A stretch of DNA of 64,000 nt. Origin: Buchnera aphidicola str. G002 (Myzus persicae). GTDB lineage: Bacteria > Pseudomonadota > Gammaproteobacteria > Enterobacterales > Enterobacteriaceae. The position numbers and the translations under genes were made by a program. Below the pieces are notes generated by a model, which was not told where the DNA came from, did not search any database, and worked only from the letters and a program-made list of their open reading frames with translations. Positions 55,277 to 64,000 of the stretch are shown here, piece after piece (within the stretch, counting starts at the first letter, position 1; every line of letters begins with the position of its first letter). The stretch covers positions 496,001 to 560,000 of the forward strand of contig NZ_CP002701.1 in NCBI RefSeq assembly GCF_000521565.1, in the 5' to 3' direction.

Positions 55277-55897
55277 CTACTTGGAATAAAGTTCAACAAT
55301 CAAGTATTCATTAATTTCTGCAGATAAATCGGATCGTTCAGGAACACGCTTAAAGACACCTTCCATTTTGTTTAAATTCACTTCTAACCAAATTGGTTTT
55401 TCTCTTTGCTCAACTAATTCTAAAGAAGCTTTTATTCGCGCTTGATTTTTAGATTTTTCTCTGATAGAAACTCGATCATTAGGAGAAATTTGATACGAAG
55501 CAATATTAACAATTTTATTATTAACTAAAATAGATTTATGATTGATTAATTGTCTTGATTCTGAACGAGTACAACCAAAACCCATACGATAGACTACATT
55601 ATCTAATCTACTTTCTAGTAAAAGTAATAAATTTGCTCCAGTATTACCTTTTAGACGAGCTGCTGTTCTATAATATATTTTAAATTGACGTTCTAATACG
55701 CCATACAGACGACGCACTTTTTGTTTTTCACGTAATTGAATTGCATAATCAGATAATCTAGGTTTTCGAATACCATGTTGTCCTGGAGGCTGTTCTAATT
55801 TACATTTTGATTCTATTGAACGAAGTCCTGATTTTAAAAATAAATCAGTACCTTCACGTCGACTTAATTTTAATTTTGGACCTAAATATTTTGCCAT
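55277..55897 (-). CDS. rpsD: Small-subunit ribosomal protein uS4
   Basis: Primary 16S-binding assembly protein and, in E. coli, translational repressor of the alpha operon. The ATG at 55897 (MAKYLGPK) gives 206 residues, the E. coli length; an ATG four codons upstream is in frame. The S4 RNA-binding domain is recognisable from [14 protein letters not shown] on. Confidence 0.97.
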   Translation of the reverse strand: MAKYLGPKLKLSRREGTDLFLKSGLRSIESKCKLEQPPGQHGIRKPRLSDYAIQLREKQKVRRLYGVLERQFKIYYRTAARLKGNTGANLLLLLESRLDNVVYRMGFGCTRSESRQLINHKSILVNNKIVNIASYQISPNDRVSIREKSKNQARIKASLELVEQREKPIWLEVNLNKMEGVFKRVPERSDLSAEINEYLIVELYSK

Positions 55898-55923
55898 TTT
55901 ATTCTCCAATAATTCCTAAAAAA

Positions 55924-56328
<405 letters not shown>

Positions 56329-56333
56329 CTAAA

Positions 56334-56690
56334 TTATTTTTTTATTGGTTTTCGAGGACCTTTACAAGTTCTAGCATTAGTTTTAGTTCTTTGTCCATGA
56401 ACTGGAAGACTACGACGATGACGTAATCCACGATAACAATTTAAATCAATTAAACGTTTAATATTTAAAGTTCTTTCTCTTCTTAAATCACCTTCAATCA
56501 CATATTTCGAAACATTTATTCTTAATAATTCAATTTGTTCTTCATTTAAATCTATAATTTTAGATTTTTCAGGAATTCTTGCAATAGAACAAATTAATTT
56601 AGAACGTTTTTTACCAATTCCATATATAGCAGTTAATGCAATTATAGTATGCTTATGTTCTGGAATATTAATACCTGCAATACGTGCCAT
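56334..56690 (-). CDS. rpsM: Small-subunit ribosomal protein uS13
   Basis: 30S head protein contacting the P-site tRNA and the bridge to uL5. 118 residues, the E. coli length. Starts [14 protein letters not shown] and ends with the basic tail [17 protein letters not shown]. First gene of the alpha operon; the 84-base gap to rpmJ probably holds the leader that S4 recognises, which I cannot confirm. Confidence 0.98.
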   Translation of the reverse strand: MARIAGINIPEHKHTIIALTAIYGIGKKRSKLICSIARIPEKSKIIDLNEEQIELLRINVSKYVIEGDLRRERTLNIKRLIDLNCYRGLRHRRSLPVHGQRTKTNARTCKGPRKPIKK

Positions 56691-56774
56691 ATTATAAATC
56701 CTATATATTTTATATAAATGATTTTATGAGTCTATAAAAAAATTATTAAATAATTTTATATTTTTGATAAAACA

Positions 56775-56891
56775 TCAACCTTGACGCTGTTTATGTTTAG
56801 GATCATTAGTACAAATTACTCTTACAACATTATGTCTTTTTATAATTTTACAGTTTCGACAAAGTATTTTTACAGAAGCTTGTACCTTCAT
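56775..56891 (-). CDS. rpmJ: Large-subunit ribosomal protein bL36
   Basis: A 38-residue zinc-ribbon protein: begins [19 protein letters not shown] and ends PKHKQRQG. The zinc ligands are Cys11, Cys14, Cys27 and His33, all present. It is the cysteine-containing form. Very short gene lying between secY and rpsM as in E. coli; start ATG at 56889-56891, stop at 56775-56777. Confidence 0.97.
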   Translation of the reverse strand: MKVQASVKILCRNCKIIKRHNVVRVICTNDPKHKQRQG

Positions 56892-56923
56892 TTTTTTTCC
56901 TAAATATTTTTATGTTTTATTAC

Positions 56924-58243
56924 TTAATTCAAATTAGCTTTTTTTAAAATAGAATCGTATTGACTAGACATAACTAATGTTTGAATTTGAGCAATAAAAT
57001 CTATAATTACTACAACAACAATTAACAATGAAGTTCCACCAAAATAAAAAGGAACATTCATCGCACTTCTCATAAATTCTGGCATCAAACAAATAAAAGT
57101 AATATATAAAGAACCTACTAATGTTAATCGTAGCATGATCTTATTAATATATTTTGCTGTTTGTTCACCTGGTCTAATACCTGAAATAAATGCACCTGAT
57201 TTTTTTAAATTATCTGCTGTTTCACGAGGATTAAAGACTAATCCTGTATAAAAAAAACAAAAAAATACTATTGCAGTTATATAAAAAATTAAGTATAAAA
57301 GTTGATTGGGTTGTAAATAAAATAATATAGTTTGTAACCATTGATATTGATTACTTATTTGACACCACGATATAATTGTTACAGGAAATAGAACAATACT
57401 AGAAGCAAAAATAGCCGGCATAACACCTGACATATTAATTTTTAAGGGCAAATGAGTACTTTGAGCAGAGTAAATACGACGACCTTTTTGACGCTGTGCA
57501 TAATGTACAACAATTTTTCTTTGCGCACGTTCAATGAAAACGACAAGAAAAATCACTAAAAATATGAGTATTAAAATTAATAAAAAAGATAAAAAGTGCA
57601 AACTTCCTTGTCTTGTTTGTTCAATAGTATTACTGATAGCTGAAGGCAAACCTGCTATTATTCCTATACAAATAATAATTGAAATACCATTCCCAATACC
57701 ACATTCTGTAATTAATTCTCCTAACCACATTAAAAACATGGTACCCGTTACCAAACTTATAACAGCAGTTAAATAAAAATAAAAATCAGCATGTATTATA
57801 ATTGTATGCATACCTGTTATATTAGGAAGACTAGTAGAGATTCCAATAGATTGAATAAGAGCTAATATTAAAGTAGCATATCTAGTATATTGATTAATTT
57901 TATTACGTCCAGATTCACCTTCTTTTTTTATTTCAGACAAAGTTGGAGATACTAATGTTAACAATTGAATAATGATAGAAGCTGATATATATGGCATAAT
58001 ACCTAAAGAAAAAATAGAAGCACGACTTAAAGCACCACCAGAAAACATGTTAAACATATCAACAATAGTACCTTTTTGATCATTTAACATTCTTGATAAA
58101 ATTGTAGTATCAATTCCAGGAATTGGAATAAAAGATCCAACACGAAAAACAATTAGAGCTATGATTACAAAAATAACTCTTTGTTTAAGCTCATTAATAC
58201 TTCGACTAGTATTTTTAACATTTAATCCTAATTGTTTTATCAT
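56924..58243 (-). CDS. secY: Protein translocase subunit SecY
   Basis: Pore of the SecYEG inner-membrane translocon. It has 439 residues (E. coli 443) with ten membrane segments. The start [18 protein letters not shown] and the cytoplasmic loops with [17 protein letters not shown] and [16 protein letters not shown] are typical. Penultimate gene of the spc operon. The SRP RNA that targets proteins to it is also in this window. Confidence 0.97.
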   Translation of the reverse strand: MIKQLGLNVKNTSRSINELKQRVIFVIIALIVFRVGSFIPIPGIDTTILSRMLNDQKGTIVDMFNMFSGGALSRASIFSLGIMPYISASIIIQLLTLVSPTLSEIKKEGESGRNKINQYTRYATLILALIQSIGISTSLPNITGMHTIIIHADFYFYLTAVISLVTGTMFLMWLGELITECGIGNGISIIICIGIIAGLPSAISNTIEQTRQGSLHFLSFLLILILIFLVIFLVVFIERAQRKIVVHYAQRQKGRRIYSAQSTHLPLKINMSGVMPAIFASSIVLFPVTIISWCQISNQYQWLQTILFYLQPNQLLYLIFYITAIVFFCFFYTGLVFNPRETADNLKKSGAFISGIRPGEQTAKYINKIMLRLTLVGSLYITFICLMPEFMRSAMNVPFYFGGTSLLIVVVVIIDFIAQIQTLVMSSQYDSILKKANLN

Positions 58244-58253
58244 TTTTTATCAT

Positions 58254-58688
58254 TTATCCTTCAATTCTACCACCAACTTTTTCAATTTCAAGACGAGCAC
58301 CTTTTGTTACAAGTAGTCCTCGTATTATTAAAGAAACTGTTAACTTACCTGTAAGAATTATTTTGGCTTTTTTAATGTTTTTTTTAATAATATTTTCTTT
58401 TTTTAAAATATTAAGATCAATAATATTAGTAGATAAATTTGATATGTCTGATAAACGAATTTCTGTTTGAATATTTTTTTTTCGAGAACTAAAACCAAAT
58501 TTAGGAAGTCTTCTATATAAAGGCATTTGACCTCCTTCAAAACCACGACGAATACTACTTCCTGATCTAGATTTCTGACCTTTATGGCCACGGCCAGATG
58601 TTTTACCAAAACCTGAACCAATACCACGACCTAATCGTTTAGGATTCTGACGTGCTCCACGCGCTGGAGAAAGAGTATTTAAATACAT
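58254..58688 (-). CDS. rplO: Large-subunit ribosomal protein uL15
   Basis: 50S assembly protein. 144 residues, the E. coli length. The N-terminal Gly/Arg-rich stretch [20 protein letters not shown] and [20 protein letters not shown] are diagnostic. 10 bases before secY in the spc operon. Confidence 0.97.
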   Translation of the reverse strand: MYLNTLSPARGARQNPKRLGRGIGSGFGKTSGRGHKGQKSRSGSSIRRGFEGGQMPLYRRLPKFGFSSRKKNIQTEIRLSDISNLSTNIIDLNILKKENIIKKNIKKAKIILTGKLTVSLIIRGLLVTKGARLEIEKVGGRIEG

Positions 58689-58692
58689 ATTT

Positions 58693-58872
58693 TTATTCCT
58701 CTTGTATTTTTAAAATATAAGAAATTTTTTTTACCATCCCTCGGATGGAATCTGTATTATCACGTGTTACAGTATGTCCAATATATCTCAATCCAAGACC
58801 AATTAAAGTTTTCTTGTGACTGGGTATTCTTCCTATAGCACTTTTTATCTGAGTAATTTTTATTTTTTTCAT
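58693..58872 (-). CDS. rpmD: Large-subunit ribosomal protein uL30
   Basis: A 59-residue protein, the E. coli length, from ATG at 58870-58872 to TAA at 58693-58695. Translation shows the family pattern: [25 protein letters not shown], and [16 protein letters not shown]. It lies between rpsE and rplO with gaps of 10 and 4 bases. The gene is short and easy to miss. Confidence 0.97.
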   Translation of the reverse strand: MKKIKITQIKSAIGRIPSHKKTLIGLGLRYIGHTVTRDNTDSIRGMVKKISYILKIQEE

Positions 58873-58882
58873 TAGATAAAAT

Positions 58883-59386
58883 TTATCCTAATATTTCTTC
58901 AACACGTTTATTTCTTTTAGCTGCAATCATTTCTGGAGATCTCATGTTTATTAAGCCATTCATAGTCGCTCGAACTACATTAATTGGATTAGTAGAGCCA
59001 TAAGTTTTAGCTAATACATTATGAATGCCTGCTACTTCTAATACTGCACGCATTGCTCCACCTGCAATAATTCCTGTTCCATCAGATGCTGGTTTCATAA
59101 AAACACTTGATCCAGTATGAGAACCTTTTAAAGCATGTTGTAAAGTTTTATTGATCAATGGTATTGTGATCATATTTCGTCTAGCTTTTTCCATTGCTTT
59201 TTGAATAGCAGCAGGTACTTCACGAGCTTTTCCATAACCAAAACCTACTCGACCATCTCCGTTTCCCACTACAGTTAATGCTGTAAAAGAAAATATACGA
59301 CCACCTTTAACAGTTTTTGAAACACGATTTACTGTAATTAATTTTTCTTGTAAATCACTATTATTTTTTTTTTCGATATTAGCCAT
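58883..59386 (-). CDS. rpsE: Small-subunit ribosomal protein uS5
   Basis: 30S protein at the mRNA entry that supports decoding fidelity. 167 residues, the E. coli length. RNA-binding domain [20 protein letters not shown] and the loop [16 protein letters not shown] are diagnostic. In the spc operon, 16 bases after rplR. Confidence 0.98.
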   Translation of the reverse strand: MANIEKKNNSDLQEKLITVNRVSKTVKGGRIFSFTALTVVGNGDGRVGFGYGKAREVPAAIQKAMEKARRNMITIPLINKTLQHALKGSHTGSSVFMKPASDGTGIIAGGAMRAVLEVAGIHNVLAKTYGSTNPINVVRATMNGLINMRSPEMIAAKRNKRVEEILG

Positions 59387-59401
59387 TCTATCATTTCTAC
59401 C

Positions 59402-59770
59402 TTAAAATTTTAGTCCAACTTCCCGTGCGGATTCTGCTAGAACTTGTATGCGACCATGATATTTGAAACCAGATCGATCAAAAGAGACATTATATATTCC
59501 TTTCGATAAAGCACGTTCTGCAATAATTTTACCTATCATTTGCGCTGCTGTTTTATTACCTGTATATTTTAAATTAGCACTTATATTTTTTTCTAAAGTA
59601 GAAGCAAATACTAATACTTTTGCTTCTATAGAAGAAATTATTTGAGCATATATATGACGTGAAGTTCGATGTACAACTAATCGAATAGCTTGGAGTTTTT
59701 TAATTTTACAGCGTGTTTTCATAGATCGACGTATACGAGAAATAATTTTATTTTTTTTAGATAAAGTCAT
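59402..59770 (-). CDS. rplR: Large-subunit ribosomal protein uL18
   Basis: Binds 5S rRNA in the central protuberance; 5S is encoded in this window. It has 122 residues (E. coli 117). [14 protein letters not shown] and the C-terminal [20 protein letters not shown] are diagnostic. Two bases separate it from rplF upstream. Confidence 0.97.
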   Translation of the reverse strand: MTLSKKNKIISRIRRSMKTRCKIKKLQAIRLVVHRTSRHIYAQIISSIEAKVLVFASTLEKNISANLKYTGNKTAAQMIGKIIAERALSKGIYNVSFDRSGFKYHGRIQVLAESAREVGLKF

Positions 59771-59771
59771 T

Positions 59772-60308
59772 TTATTTCTTTTTGGCCTCTTTCATACGTA
59801 CAATTTCATCTGAATAGCGAATACCTTTACCTTTATAAGGTTCTGGTCTTCGATAAGCACGTAAATTCGCAGCAATTTGTCCCACTAATTGCTTGTCTAT
59901 TCCTTGAATAATAATTTCTGTTGGAGATGGATTTTCTGCATTAATATTTTTTGGCAAACAATATTTAATAGCATGAGAGTAACCTAACGACATACTAATT
60001 ATATTATCTTTTGTAATAGAAACACGATATCCAACTCCAGAAAATTGTAGTTTTTTGCTAAATTTTTTAGAAACTCCTATAATCATAGAGTTGACTAATG
60101 CTCTTGCAGTTCCTGCTTGAGCCCAAGCATCAGAAAAAGATAATCGTGGTAAAAAAATTATTTTATGATTCAAATATTGTATTTTTACTGATTGATGAAT
60201 AATGCGTGAAAGATCACCATATTTTCCTTTAATTAATATTTTTTGTGAATCTAATTGAACATTAATATTAGAAGGAACAACAATAGGACGTTTGGCAACA
60301 CGAGACAT
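59772..60308 (-). CDS. rplF: Large-subunit ribosomal protein uL6
   Basis: 50S protein at the base of the L7/L12 stalk near the sarcin-ricin loop. It has 178 residues (E. coli 177). Starts [14 protein letters not shown]; the C-terminal [19 protein letters not shown] is the L6 signature. Spc operon, 15 bases after rpsH. Confidence 0.98.
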   Translation of the reverse strand: MSRVAKRPIVVPSNINVQLDSQKILIKGKYGDLSRIIHQSVKIQYLNHKIIFLPRLSFSDAWAQAGTARALVNSMIIGVSKKFSKKLQFSGVGYRVSITKDNIISMSLGYSHAIKYCLPKNINAENPSPTEIIIQGIDKQLVGQIAANLRAYRRPEPYKGKGIRYSDEIVRMKEAKKK

Positions 60309-60323
60309 TCTTATCCCTCCACA

Positions 60324-60716
60324 CTAAGCTACATAACAAATAATTTCACCACCAAGACCTTCTTGACGAGCCATTCGGTCTGTCATAACTCCTTGAGAAG
60401 TAGAAATTACAGCTATTCCCAAACCAGCCATCACTTTAGGTAAATTGTTCTTTTTTTTATATATTCGTAAACTAGGACGACTGATGCGTTGAATTTTTTC
60501 GATTACTGGTTTTCCTTTAAAATATTTTAAAATTATTTGTAATTTTAATTGAGAGTCTCCTGTAATGTGAAAATCTTGAATATAACCCTCTTGTTGTAAT
60601 AATCTAGTTATTGATTTTTTTAATTTAGAGGAAGGCATTGTAACAGAATATTTATTAGCTAATTGACCATTTCTAATCCGAGTTAACATATCTGATACTG
60701 GATCTTGCATACTCAT
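60324..60716 (-). CDS. rpsH: Small-subunit ribosomal protein uS8
   Basis: Central 16S-binding protein and, in E. coli, the spc-operon translational repressor acting near the rplE start. It has 130 residues, the E. coli length. [16 protein letters not shown] at the N-terminus and [16 protein letters not shown] near the C-terminus are diagnostic. Confidence 0.98.
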   Translation of the reverse strand: MSMQDPVSDMLTRIRNGQLANKYSVTMPSSKLKKSITRLLQQEGYIQDFHITGDSQLKLQIILKYFKGKPVIEKIQRISRPSLRIYKKKNNLPKVMAGLGIAVISTSQGVMTDRMARQEGLGGEIICYVA

Positions 60717-60746
60717 TTTTTGACTCCAAATAGTAAAAACTATACC

Positions 60747-61052
60747 TTACCAACTTGCTTTTTTGAGACCAGGTATTTCACCTTTCATAGCAGCTTCTCT
60801 CACTTTAATACGACTTAATCCAAATTTACGTAAAAAAGCATGCGGTCGACCAGTTTGACGGCATCTGTTTCTTTGACGTGATGGACTAGAATCACGTGGA
60901 AAAGATTGCAATTTTAAAACAGCATTCCAGCGTTCCTCTTCTGAAAGAAGAATATTAGAAATAATGTTTTTTAATTCCATTCGTTGAATGTAAAATTTAT
61001 TAGCTAATTTTACACGTTTGACTTCTCGTGCCTTCATTGATTGTTTAGCCAT
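60747..61052 (-). CDS. rpsN: Small-subunit ribosomal protein uS14
   Basis: 30S head protein. 101 residues, the E. coli length; this is the long, zinc-free type. [20 protein letters not shown] and the end [10 protein letters not shown] are diagnostic. Spc operon between rplE and rpsH. Confidence 0.98.
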   Translation of the reverse strand: MAKQSMKAREVKRVKLANKFYIQRMELKNIISNILLSEEERWNAVLKLQSFPRDSSPSRQRNRCRQTGRPHAFLRKFGLSRIKVREAAMKGEIPGLKKASW

Positions 61053-61066
61053 TGAATAACCTTGTA

Positions 61067-61606
61067 TTATTTACGAAAAGGAAAATTAAAAGCAGATAAT
61101 AATAAACGACCTTCATGATCAGATTTAGCTGTAGTTGTTATTGTGACATCTAATCCACGAACTCGATCAATTTTATCATAATCAATTTCAGGAAAAATAA
61201 TTTGTTCACGTATTCCTAAACTATAATTTCCTTTACCGTCAAAAGAACTGCACGATAAACCACGAAAATCACGAATACGAGGAACAGCAATAATAATTAA
61301 ACGCTCAAAAAAATCCCATTTCCTCTGACCACGTAATGTAACTTTACAACCAATAGGATAACCTTGACGAATTTTAAAACCAGCAACAGATTTTCGAGCT
61401 TTCGTAACTAATGGTTTTTGTCCGGATATAGCTGTTAAGTCTGAAATAGCATAATCTAAAATTTTTTTGTCAGCAGCAGCAGCTCCTACACCCATATTCA
61501 AAGTAATCTTATCAATTTTAGGAACCTGCATAATAGAACTATACTTTAATTGAAGCATAAGTTTTTTTATTACTTTTAATTTATAATAATCATATAGTGT
61601 TGCCAT
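61067..61606 (-). CDS. rplE: Large-subunit ribosomal protein uL5
   Basis: Binds 5S rRNA in the central protuberance. 179 residues, the E. coli length. [34 protein letters not shown] and the [19 protein letters not shown] region are diagnostic. A TTAGGAG ribosome site lies before the ATG. In E. coli S8 regulates the operon at this start; I cannot verify the RNA fold here. Confidence 0.98.
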   Translation of the reverse strand: MATLYDYYKLKVIKKLMLQLKYSSIMQVPKIDKITLNMGVGAAAADKKILDYAISDLTAISGQKPLVTKARKSVAGFKIRQGYPIGCKVTLRGQRKWDFFERLIIIAVPRIRDFRGLSCSSFDGKGNYSLGIREQIIFPEIDYDKIDRVRGLDVTITTTAKSDHEGRLLLSAFNFPFRK

Positions 61607-61623
61607 TATGTTACTCCTAACGA

Positions 61624-61935
61624 TTAGATCGTTTTATTATTAGATTTAAAAAATCGAACTTTTTTACCTCCTTCAAATCTAAAACCAACACGATCAGCTT
61701 TATTAGATTCGGGATTTAAAATGGCAATATTTGATATTTGAATAGGTGCTTCTTTTTCTATAATTCCACCGTTTTTATTTTGAGATGGTACTGGTTTTTG
61801 ATGTTTTTTTATTAAATTTACATCTTTAACAATAGCTTTTTTTGAAGATAAAATATTTTGAATAATGCTTTTTTTTCCTTTATCTTTACCAGTTAATATA
61901 ATAACTTCATCATTACGACGTAATTTTGATGCCAT
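61624..61935 (-). CDS. rplX: Large-subunit ribosomal protein uL24
   Basis: 50S assembly initiator protein near the exit tunnel. It has 103 residues (E. coli 104). N-terminal KOW motif [33 protein letters not shown] in the middle. Spc operon between rplN and rplE. Confidence 0.97.
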   Translation of the reverse strand: MASKLRRNDEVIILTGKDKGKKSIIQNILSSKKAIVKDVNLIKKHQKPVPSQNKNGGIIEKEAPIQISNIAILNPESNKADRVGFRFEGGKKVRFFKSNNKTI

Positions 61936-61960
61936 TTTTTATTCCTTGACAATTTTATTA

Positions 61961-62329
61961 TTAAAGAACTTCTGGTGCTAATGAAATAATCTTCATAAAT
62001 TTTTCTGTTCTAAGTTCACGAGTAACAGGTCCAAAAATACGGGTACCAATAGGTTGCTCATTATTATTTAATACAACACAAGCATTTCTATCAAAACGAA
62101 TAATAGAACCATCTGTTCTTCTTACACCTTTTTTAGTTCTTACAACTACTGCTTTAAGAACTTCTCCTTTTTTTACTTTTCCTCTTGGAATTGCTTCTTT
62201 AATTGTAATTTTAATAACATCACCAATGTTTGCATATCGGCGACGTGAACCACCTAATACTTTAATACACATCGCAGAACGCGCACCAGAATTATCAGCT
62301 ACATGAAGAATTGTTTGTTCTTGAATCAT
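61961..62329 (-). CDS. rplN: Large-subunit ribosomal protein uL14
   Basis: 50S interface protein. It has 122 residues (E. coli 123). [20 protein letters not shown] and [20 protein letters not shown] are diagnostic. First gene of the spc operon; a 139-base spacer separates it from rpsQ, the end of the S10 operon, as expected for an operon boundary. Confidence 0.98.
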   Translation of the reverse strand: MIQEQTILHVADNSGARSAMCIKVLGGSRRRYANIGDVIKITIKEAIPRGKVKKGEVLKAVVVRTKKGVRRTDGSIIRFDRNACVVLNNNEQPIGTRIFGPVTRELRTEKFMKIISLAPEVL

Positions 62330-62397
62330 ATTTTAAAACTCCAAATTATTTTAATTGAAAATAGATATATTAAAAACTATTCATATAAAATAACTTT

Positions 62398-62403
62398 ATT
62401 ATA
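62398..62403 (-). promoter_or_regulatory. Candidate -10 box of the spc operon
   Basis: A perfect TATAAT on the minus strand in the rpsQ-rplN spacer, about 68 bases before the rplN ATG. The best -35 at 17 bases is TGTTCA, a weak match. Its position at the S10/spc boundary makes a promoter plausible. Confidence 0.45.
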
Positions 62404-62428
62404 ACACTGCTTCTATTCTATGAACAGA

Positions 62429-62460
62429 AAACATGAACAGACGTGAGTTTGATCATGTTT
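62429..62460 (-). other. Inverted repeat after rpsQ (possible S10-operon terminator)
   Basis: Eight-base perfect inverted repeat AAACATGA / TCATGTTT with a 16-base loop, starting just after the rpsQ stop on the minus strand and followed by a short T-rich run. It overlaps a direct repeat of ATGAACAG (62420-62427 and 62433-62440, 13 bases apart). Confidence 0.4.
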
Positions 62461-62468
62461 ATAATTTT

Positions 62469-62720
62469 TTAAAAAATATTTTTTTCAATAATACGTACTA
62501 ATACCCAAGATTTTGTTTTAGAAATTGGACGAGATTCTCGAATCTCTATTAAATCACCTATTGCACATTCATTTTTTTCATCATGAATATGTAATTTTGT
62601 TGTTCGTTTAATAAACTTTCCATAAATAGAATGTTTTATAAATCGTTCTATTGAAACAACAGCAGATTTTTCCATCTTATTACTAGTCACTCGACCTTGT
62701 AAAGTTCGAATATTTTCCAT
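62469..62720 (-). CDS. rpsQ: Small-subunit ribosomal protein uS17
   Basis: 30S assembly protein with an OB fold. It has 83 residues (E. coli 84). [20 protein letters not shown] and [18 protein letters not shown] are diagnostic. It overlaps rpmC by one base (TAATG). Last gene of the S10 operon. Confidence 0.97.
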   Translation of the reverse strand: MENIRTLQGRVTSNKMEKSAVVSIERFIKHSIYGKFIKRTTKLHIHDEKNECAIGDLIEIRESRPISKTKSWVLVRIIEKNIF

Positions 62721-62917
62721 TATTTAATAACATCCTTTTCAGTTAATAAACTCTTTACTTGAGCGATATTTCGTCTTACTTTTCTTAATAAATGAGGTTG
62801 TTTTAATTTTCCTGAAACAGATTGCATCCGAAGATTAAATTGTTCTCGCAACAATTCTAACAACTCGATATTAAGAGCATTTCTATTTTTTTGTCGAAAT
62901 AACATAATTGATTTCAT
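62720..62917 (-). CDS. rpmC: Large-subunit ribosomal protein uL29
   Basis: Helical-hairpin protein at the tunnel exit beside the SRP and trigger-factor docking site. It has 65 residues (E. coli 63). The [18 protein letters not shown] segment and [11 protein letters not shown] are diagnostic. It overlaps both neighbours by one base. Confidence 0.96.
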   Translation of the reverse strand: MKSIMLFRQKNRNALNIELLELLREQFNLRMQSVSGKLKQPHLLRKVRRNIAQVKSLLTEKDVIK

Positions 62918-63327
62918 TACATCACCATTTTATTAACAAAAGTAGTTTTAATAGGCAATTTTGCTGCAGCTAATTTAAAAGCTTCCCGAGACTCTTGTTC
63001 AGTCACTCCATCTAATTCATAAAGAATTTTACCTGGTTGTACTAAAGCGACCCAATATTCAACATTTCCTTTTCCTTTACCCATTCTTACTTCTAGCGGT
63101 TTTTGTGTGATAGGCTTATCAGGAAATATACGTATCCACATTTTTCCTTGTCTTTTAATACAACGAGTTATGGCTCTTCTTGCAGATTCAATTTGACGTG
63201 CGGTTAAACGTCCTCGATCAGTCGCTTGTAAACCAAAAGAACCAAAATTAACATTAGTACCAGAAGCTAATCCACGATTTCGACCTTTATGCATTTTCCG
63301 AAATTTAGTACGTTTTGGTTGCAACAT
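62917..63327 (-). CDS. rplP: Large-subunit ribosomal protein uL16
   Basis: 50S protein at the A-site/peptidyl-transferase region. 136 residues, the E. coli length. [36 protein letters not shown] and [17 protein letters not shown] are diagnostic. It overlaps rpmC by one base. Confidence 0.98.
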   Translation of the reverse strand: MLQPKRTKFRKMHKGRNRGLASGTNVNFGSFGLQATDRGRLTARQIESARRAITRCIKRQGKMWIRIFPDKPITQKPLEVRMGKGKGNVEYWVALVQPGKILYELDGVTEQESREAFKLAAAKLPIKTTFVNKMVM

Positions 63328-63362
63328 TAATTACTTCTCCTTATTCTCTTACTTTATCTTTC

Positions 63363-64000
63363 TTACTTGCGATTTTTGCGATGTTGTTTTTTTGCTTGGA
63401 CAGAAGGTTTTTCTAATTTTTCAATTTCTTCCATACCACCTAATATTTCACCTTTAAAAATCCAAACTTTAACACCGATTACACCATATGTTGTATGAGC
63501 TTCTGAAGTACTATAATCAATATTTGCACGCAGTGTATGTAAAGGAACTCTACCTTCTCTATACCATTCTCTACGAGCTATCTCTGCTCCTCCTAAACGA
63601 CCACTGACTTCAACTTTGATACCTTTAGCACCTTGTCTCATTGCATTTTGTACGGATCTTTTCATAGCACGGCGAAACATGACTCTTCTTTCTAACTGAG
63701 AAGTAATACTGTCTGATACTAATTTAGCATCTAACTCAGGTTTACGTACTTCAGAAATATTTATTTGAACTGGTACACCAGTAATTTTAGCAATATTTAA
63801 TCTTAATTTTTCTACATCTTCACCTTTTTTACCAATAACAATACCAGGTCTTGCTGTATAAATAGTGACGCGAATACTTTTTGCAGGTCTTTCAATAGTA
63901 ATACGAGAAATAGATGCTTTTATTAATTCTTTTATTAAAAATTTACGAACTTTATAATCACTATCTAAATGATTAGCAAAATCTTTAGTATTTGCAAACC
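63363..64000 (-). CDS. rpsC: Small-subunit ribosomal protein uS3 (5' end beyond window)
   Basis: 30S protein lining the mRNA entry. The reading frame runs off the window end: 211 residues are visible, starting with [12 protein letters not shown] at 63998, so about 22 N-terminal residues are missing compared with E. coli (233). The KH domain ([16 protein letters not shown]) and the S3 C-terminal domain ([20 protein letters not shown]) are intact. An internal Met in [10 protein letters not shown] is not the start. Confidence 0.97.
   Translation of the reverse strand, partial: FANTKDFANHLDSDYKVRKFLIKELIKASISRITIERPAKSIRVTIYTARPGIVIGKKGEDVEKLRLNIAKITGVPVQINISEVRKPELDAKLVSDSITSQLERRVMFRRAMKRSVQNAMRQGAKGIKVEVSGRLGGAEIARREWYREGRVPLHTLRANIDYSTSEAHTTYGVIGVKVWIFKGEILGGMEEIEKLEKPSVQAKKQHRKNRK

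Overview
The window is a stretch of chromosome from a strongly reduced, very AT-rich gammaproteobacterium. The gene content, the protein sequences (all closest to Escherichia coli-type families) and the gene order fit Buchnera aphidicola, the obligate nutritional endosymbiont of aphids. Three things support this: E. coli-like neighbourhoods with many intervening genes deleted (ptrA, amiC, xseB, pgpA, hupB, glnK-amtB-tesB, apt, recR, lipB, dprA, rsmB and trkA are missing from their usual places), a 23S-5S operon with no 16S gene beside it, and separate ribD1/ribD2 genes. I cannot name the aphid host from the sequence. I see no prophage, insertion sequence, CRISPR array or clearly foreign gene.

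Layout. 1-9427 (+): mscS, then recC-recB-recD. 9469-11049 (-): argA and initiator tRNA. 11190-15392 (+): mltA and a riboflavin/thiamine block, ribH-thiL-ribD1-ribD2-nusB. 15461-19459 (-): dxs-ispA and yajR. 19509-19853 (+): tusE. 19858-24594 (-): the cyoABCDE cytochrome bo3 operon. 24843-33277 (+): bolA and the protein-quality block tig-clpP-clpX-lon-ppiD. 33359-34051 (-): queC. 34254-37765 (+): the ABC transporter pair mdlA-mdlB, followed on the other strand by ffs (4.5S RNA). 38077-42889 (+): dnaX, a detached fragment of its tau C-terminus, ybaB, htpG and adk. Then tRNA-Arg, folD (+), cysS (-), ybeD (+) and cspE (-). 46481-49971 (-): the promoter-gltT-boxA-rrl-rrf-terminator operon. 50054-51980 (-): aroE-tsaC-smg. 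52224-53696 (+): def-fmt. 53818-64000 (-): the alpha, spc and distal S10 ribosomal-protein operons (rplQ, rpoA, rpsD ... rplP, and rpsC cut by the window end), including rpmJ and rpmD, which are short and easily missed.

Functionally this is a housekeeping core: translation (ribosomal proteins, rRNA, tRNAs, def/fmt, cysS, tsaC), transcription (rpoA, nusB), secretion (secY, ffs), proteolysis and folding, aerobic respiration (cyo), isoprenoid precursors (dxs, ispA), and biosynthesis relevant to host nutrition (argA for arginine, aroE for aromatic amino acids, ribD/ribH for riboflavin). The most interesting local signals are: (1) dnaX ends just after domain III, while a separate downstream reading frame in another frame still encodes the polymerase-binding tau C-terminus; (2) ribD is cut at its domain junction by a single in-frame TGA with no frameshift; (3) the lon leader and heat-shock promoter region keep an E. 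coli-like layout in an otherwise AT-saturated genome; (4) rRNA control elements (promoter, boxA, RNase III stem) are well preserved.
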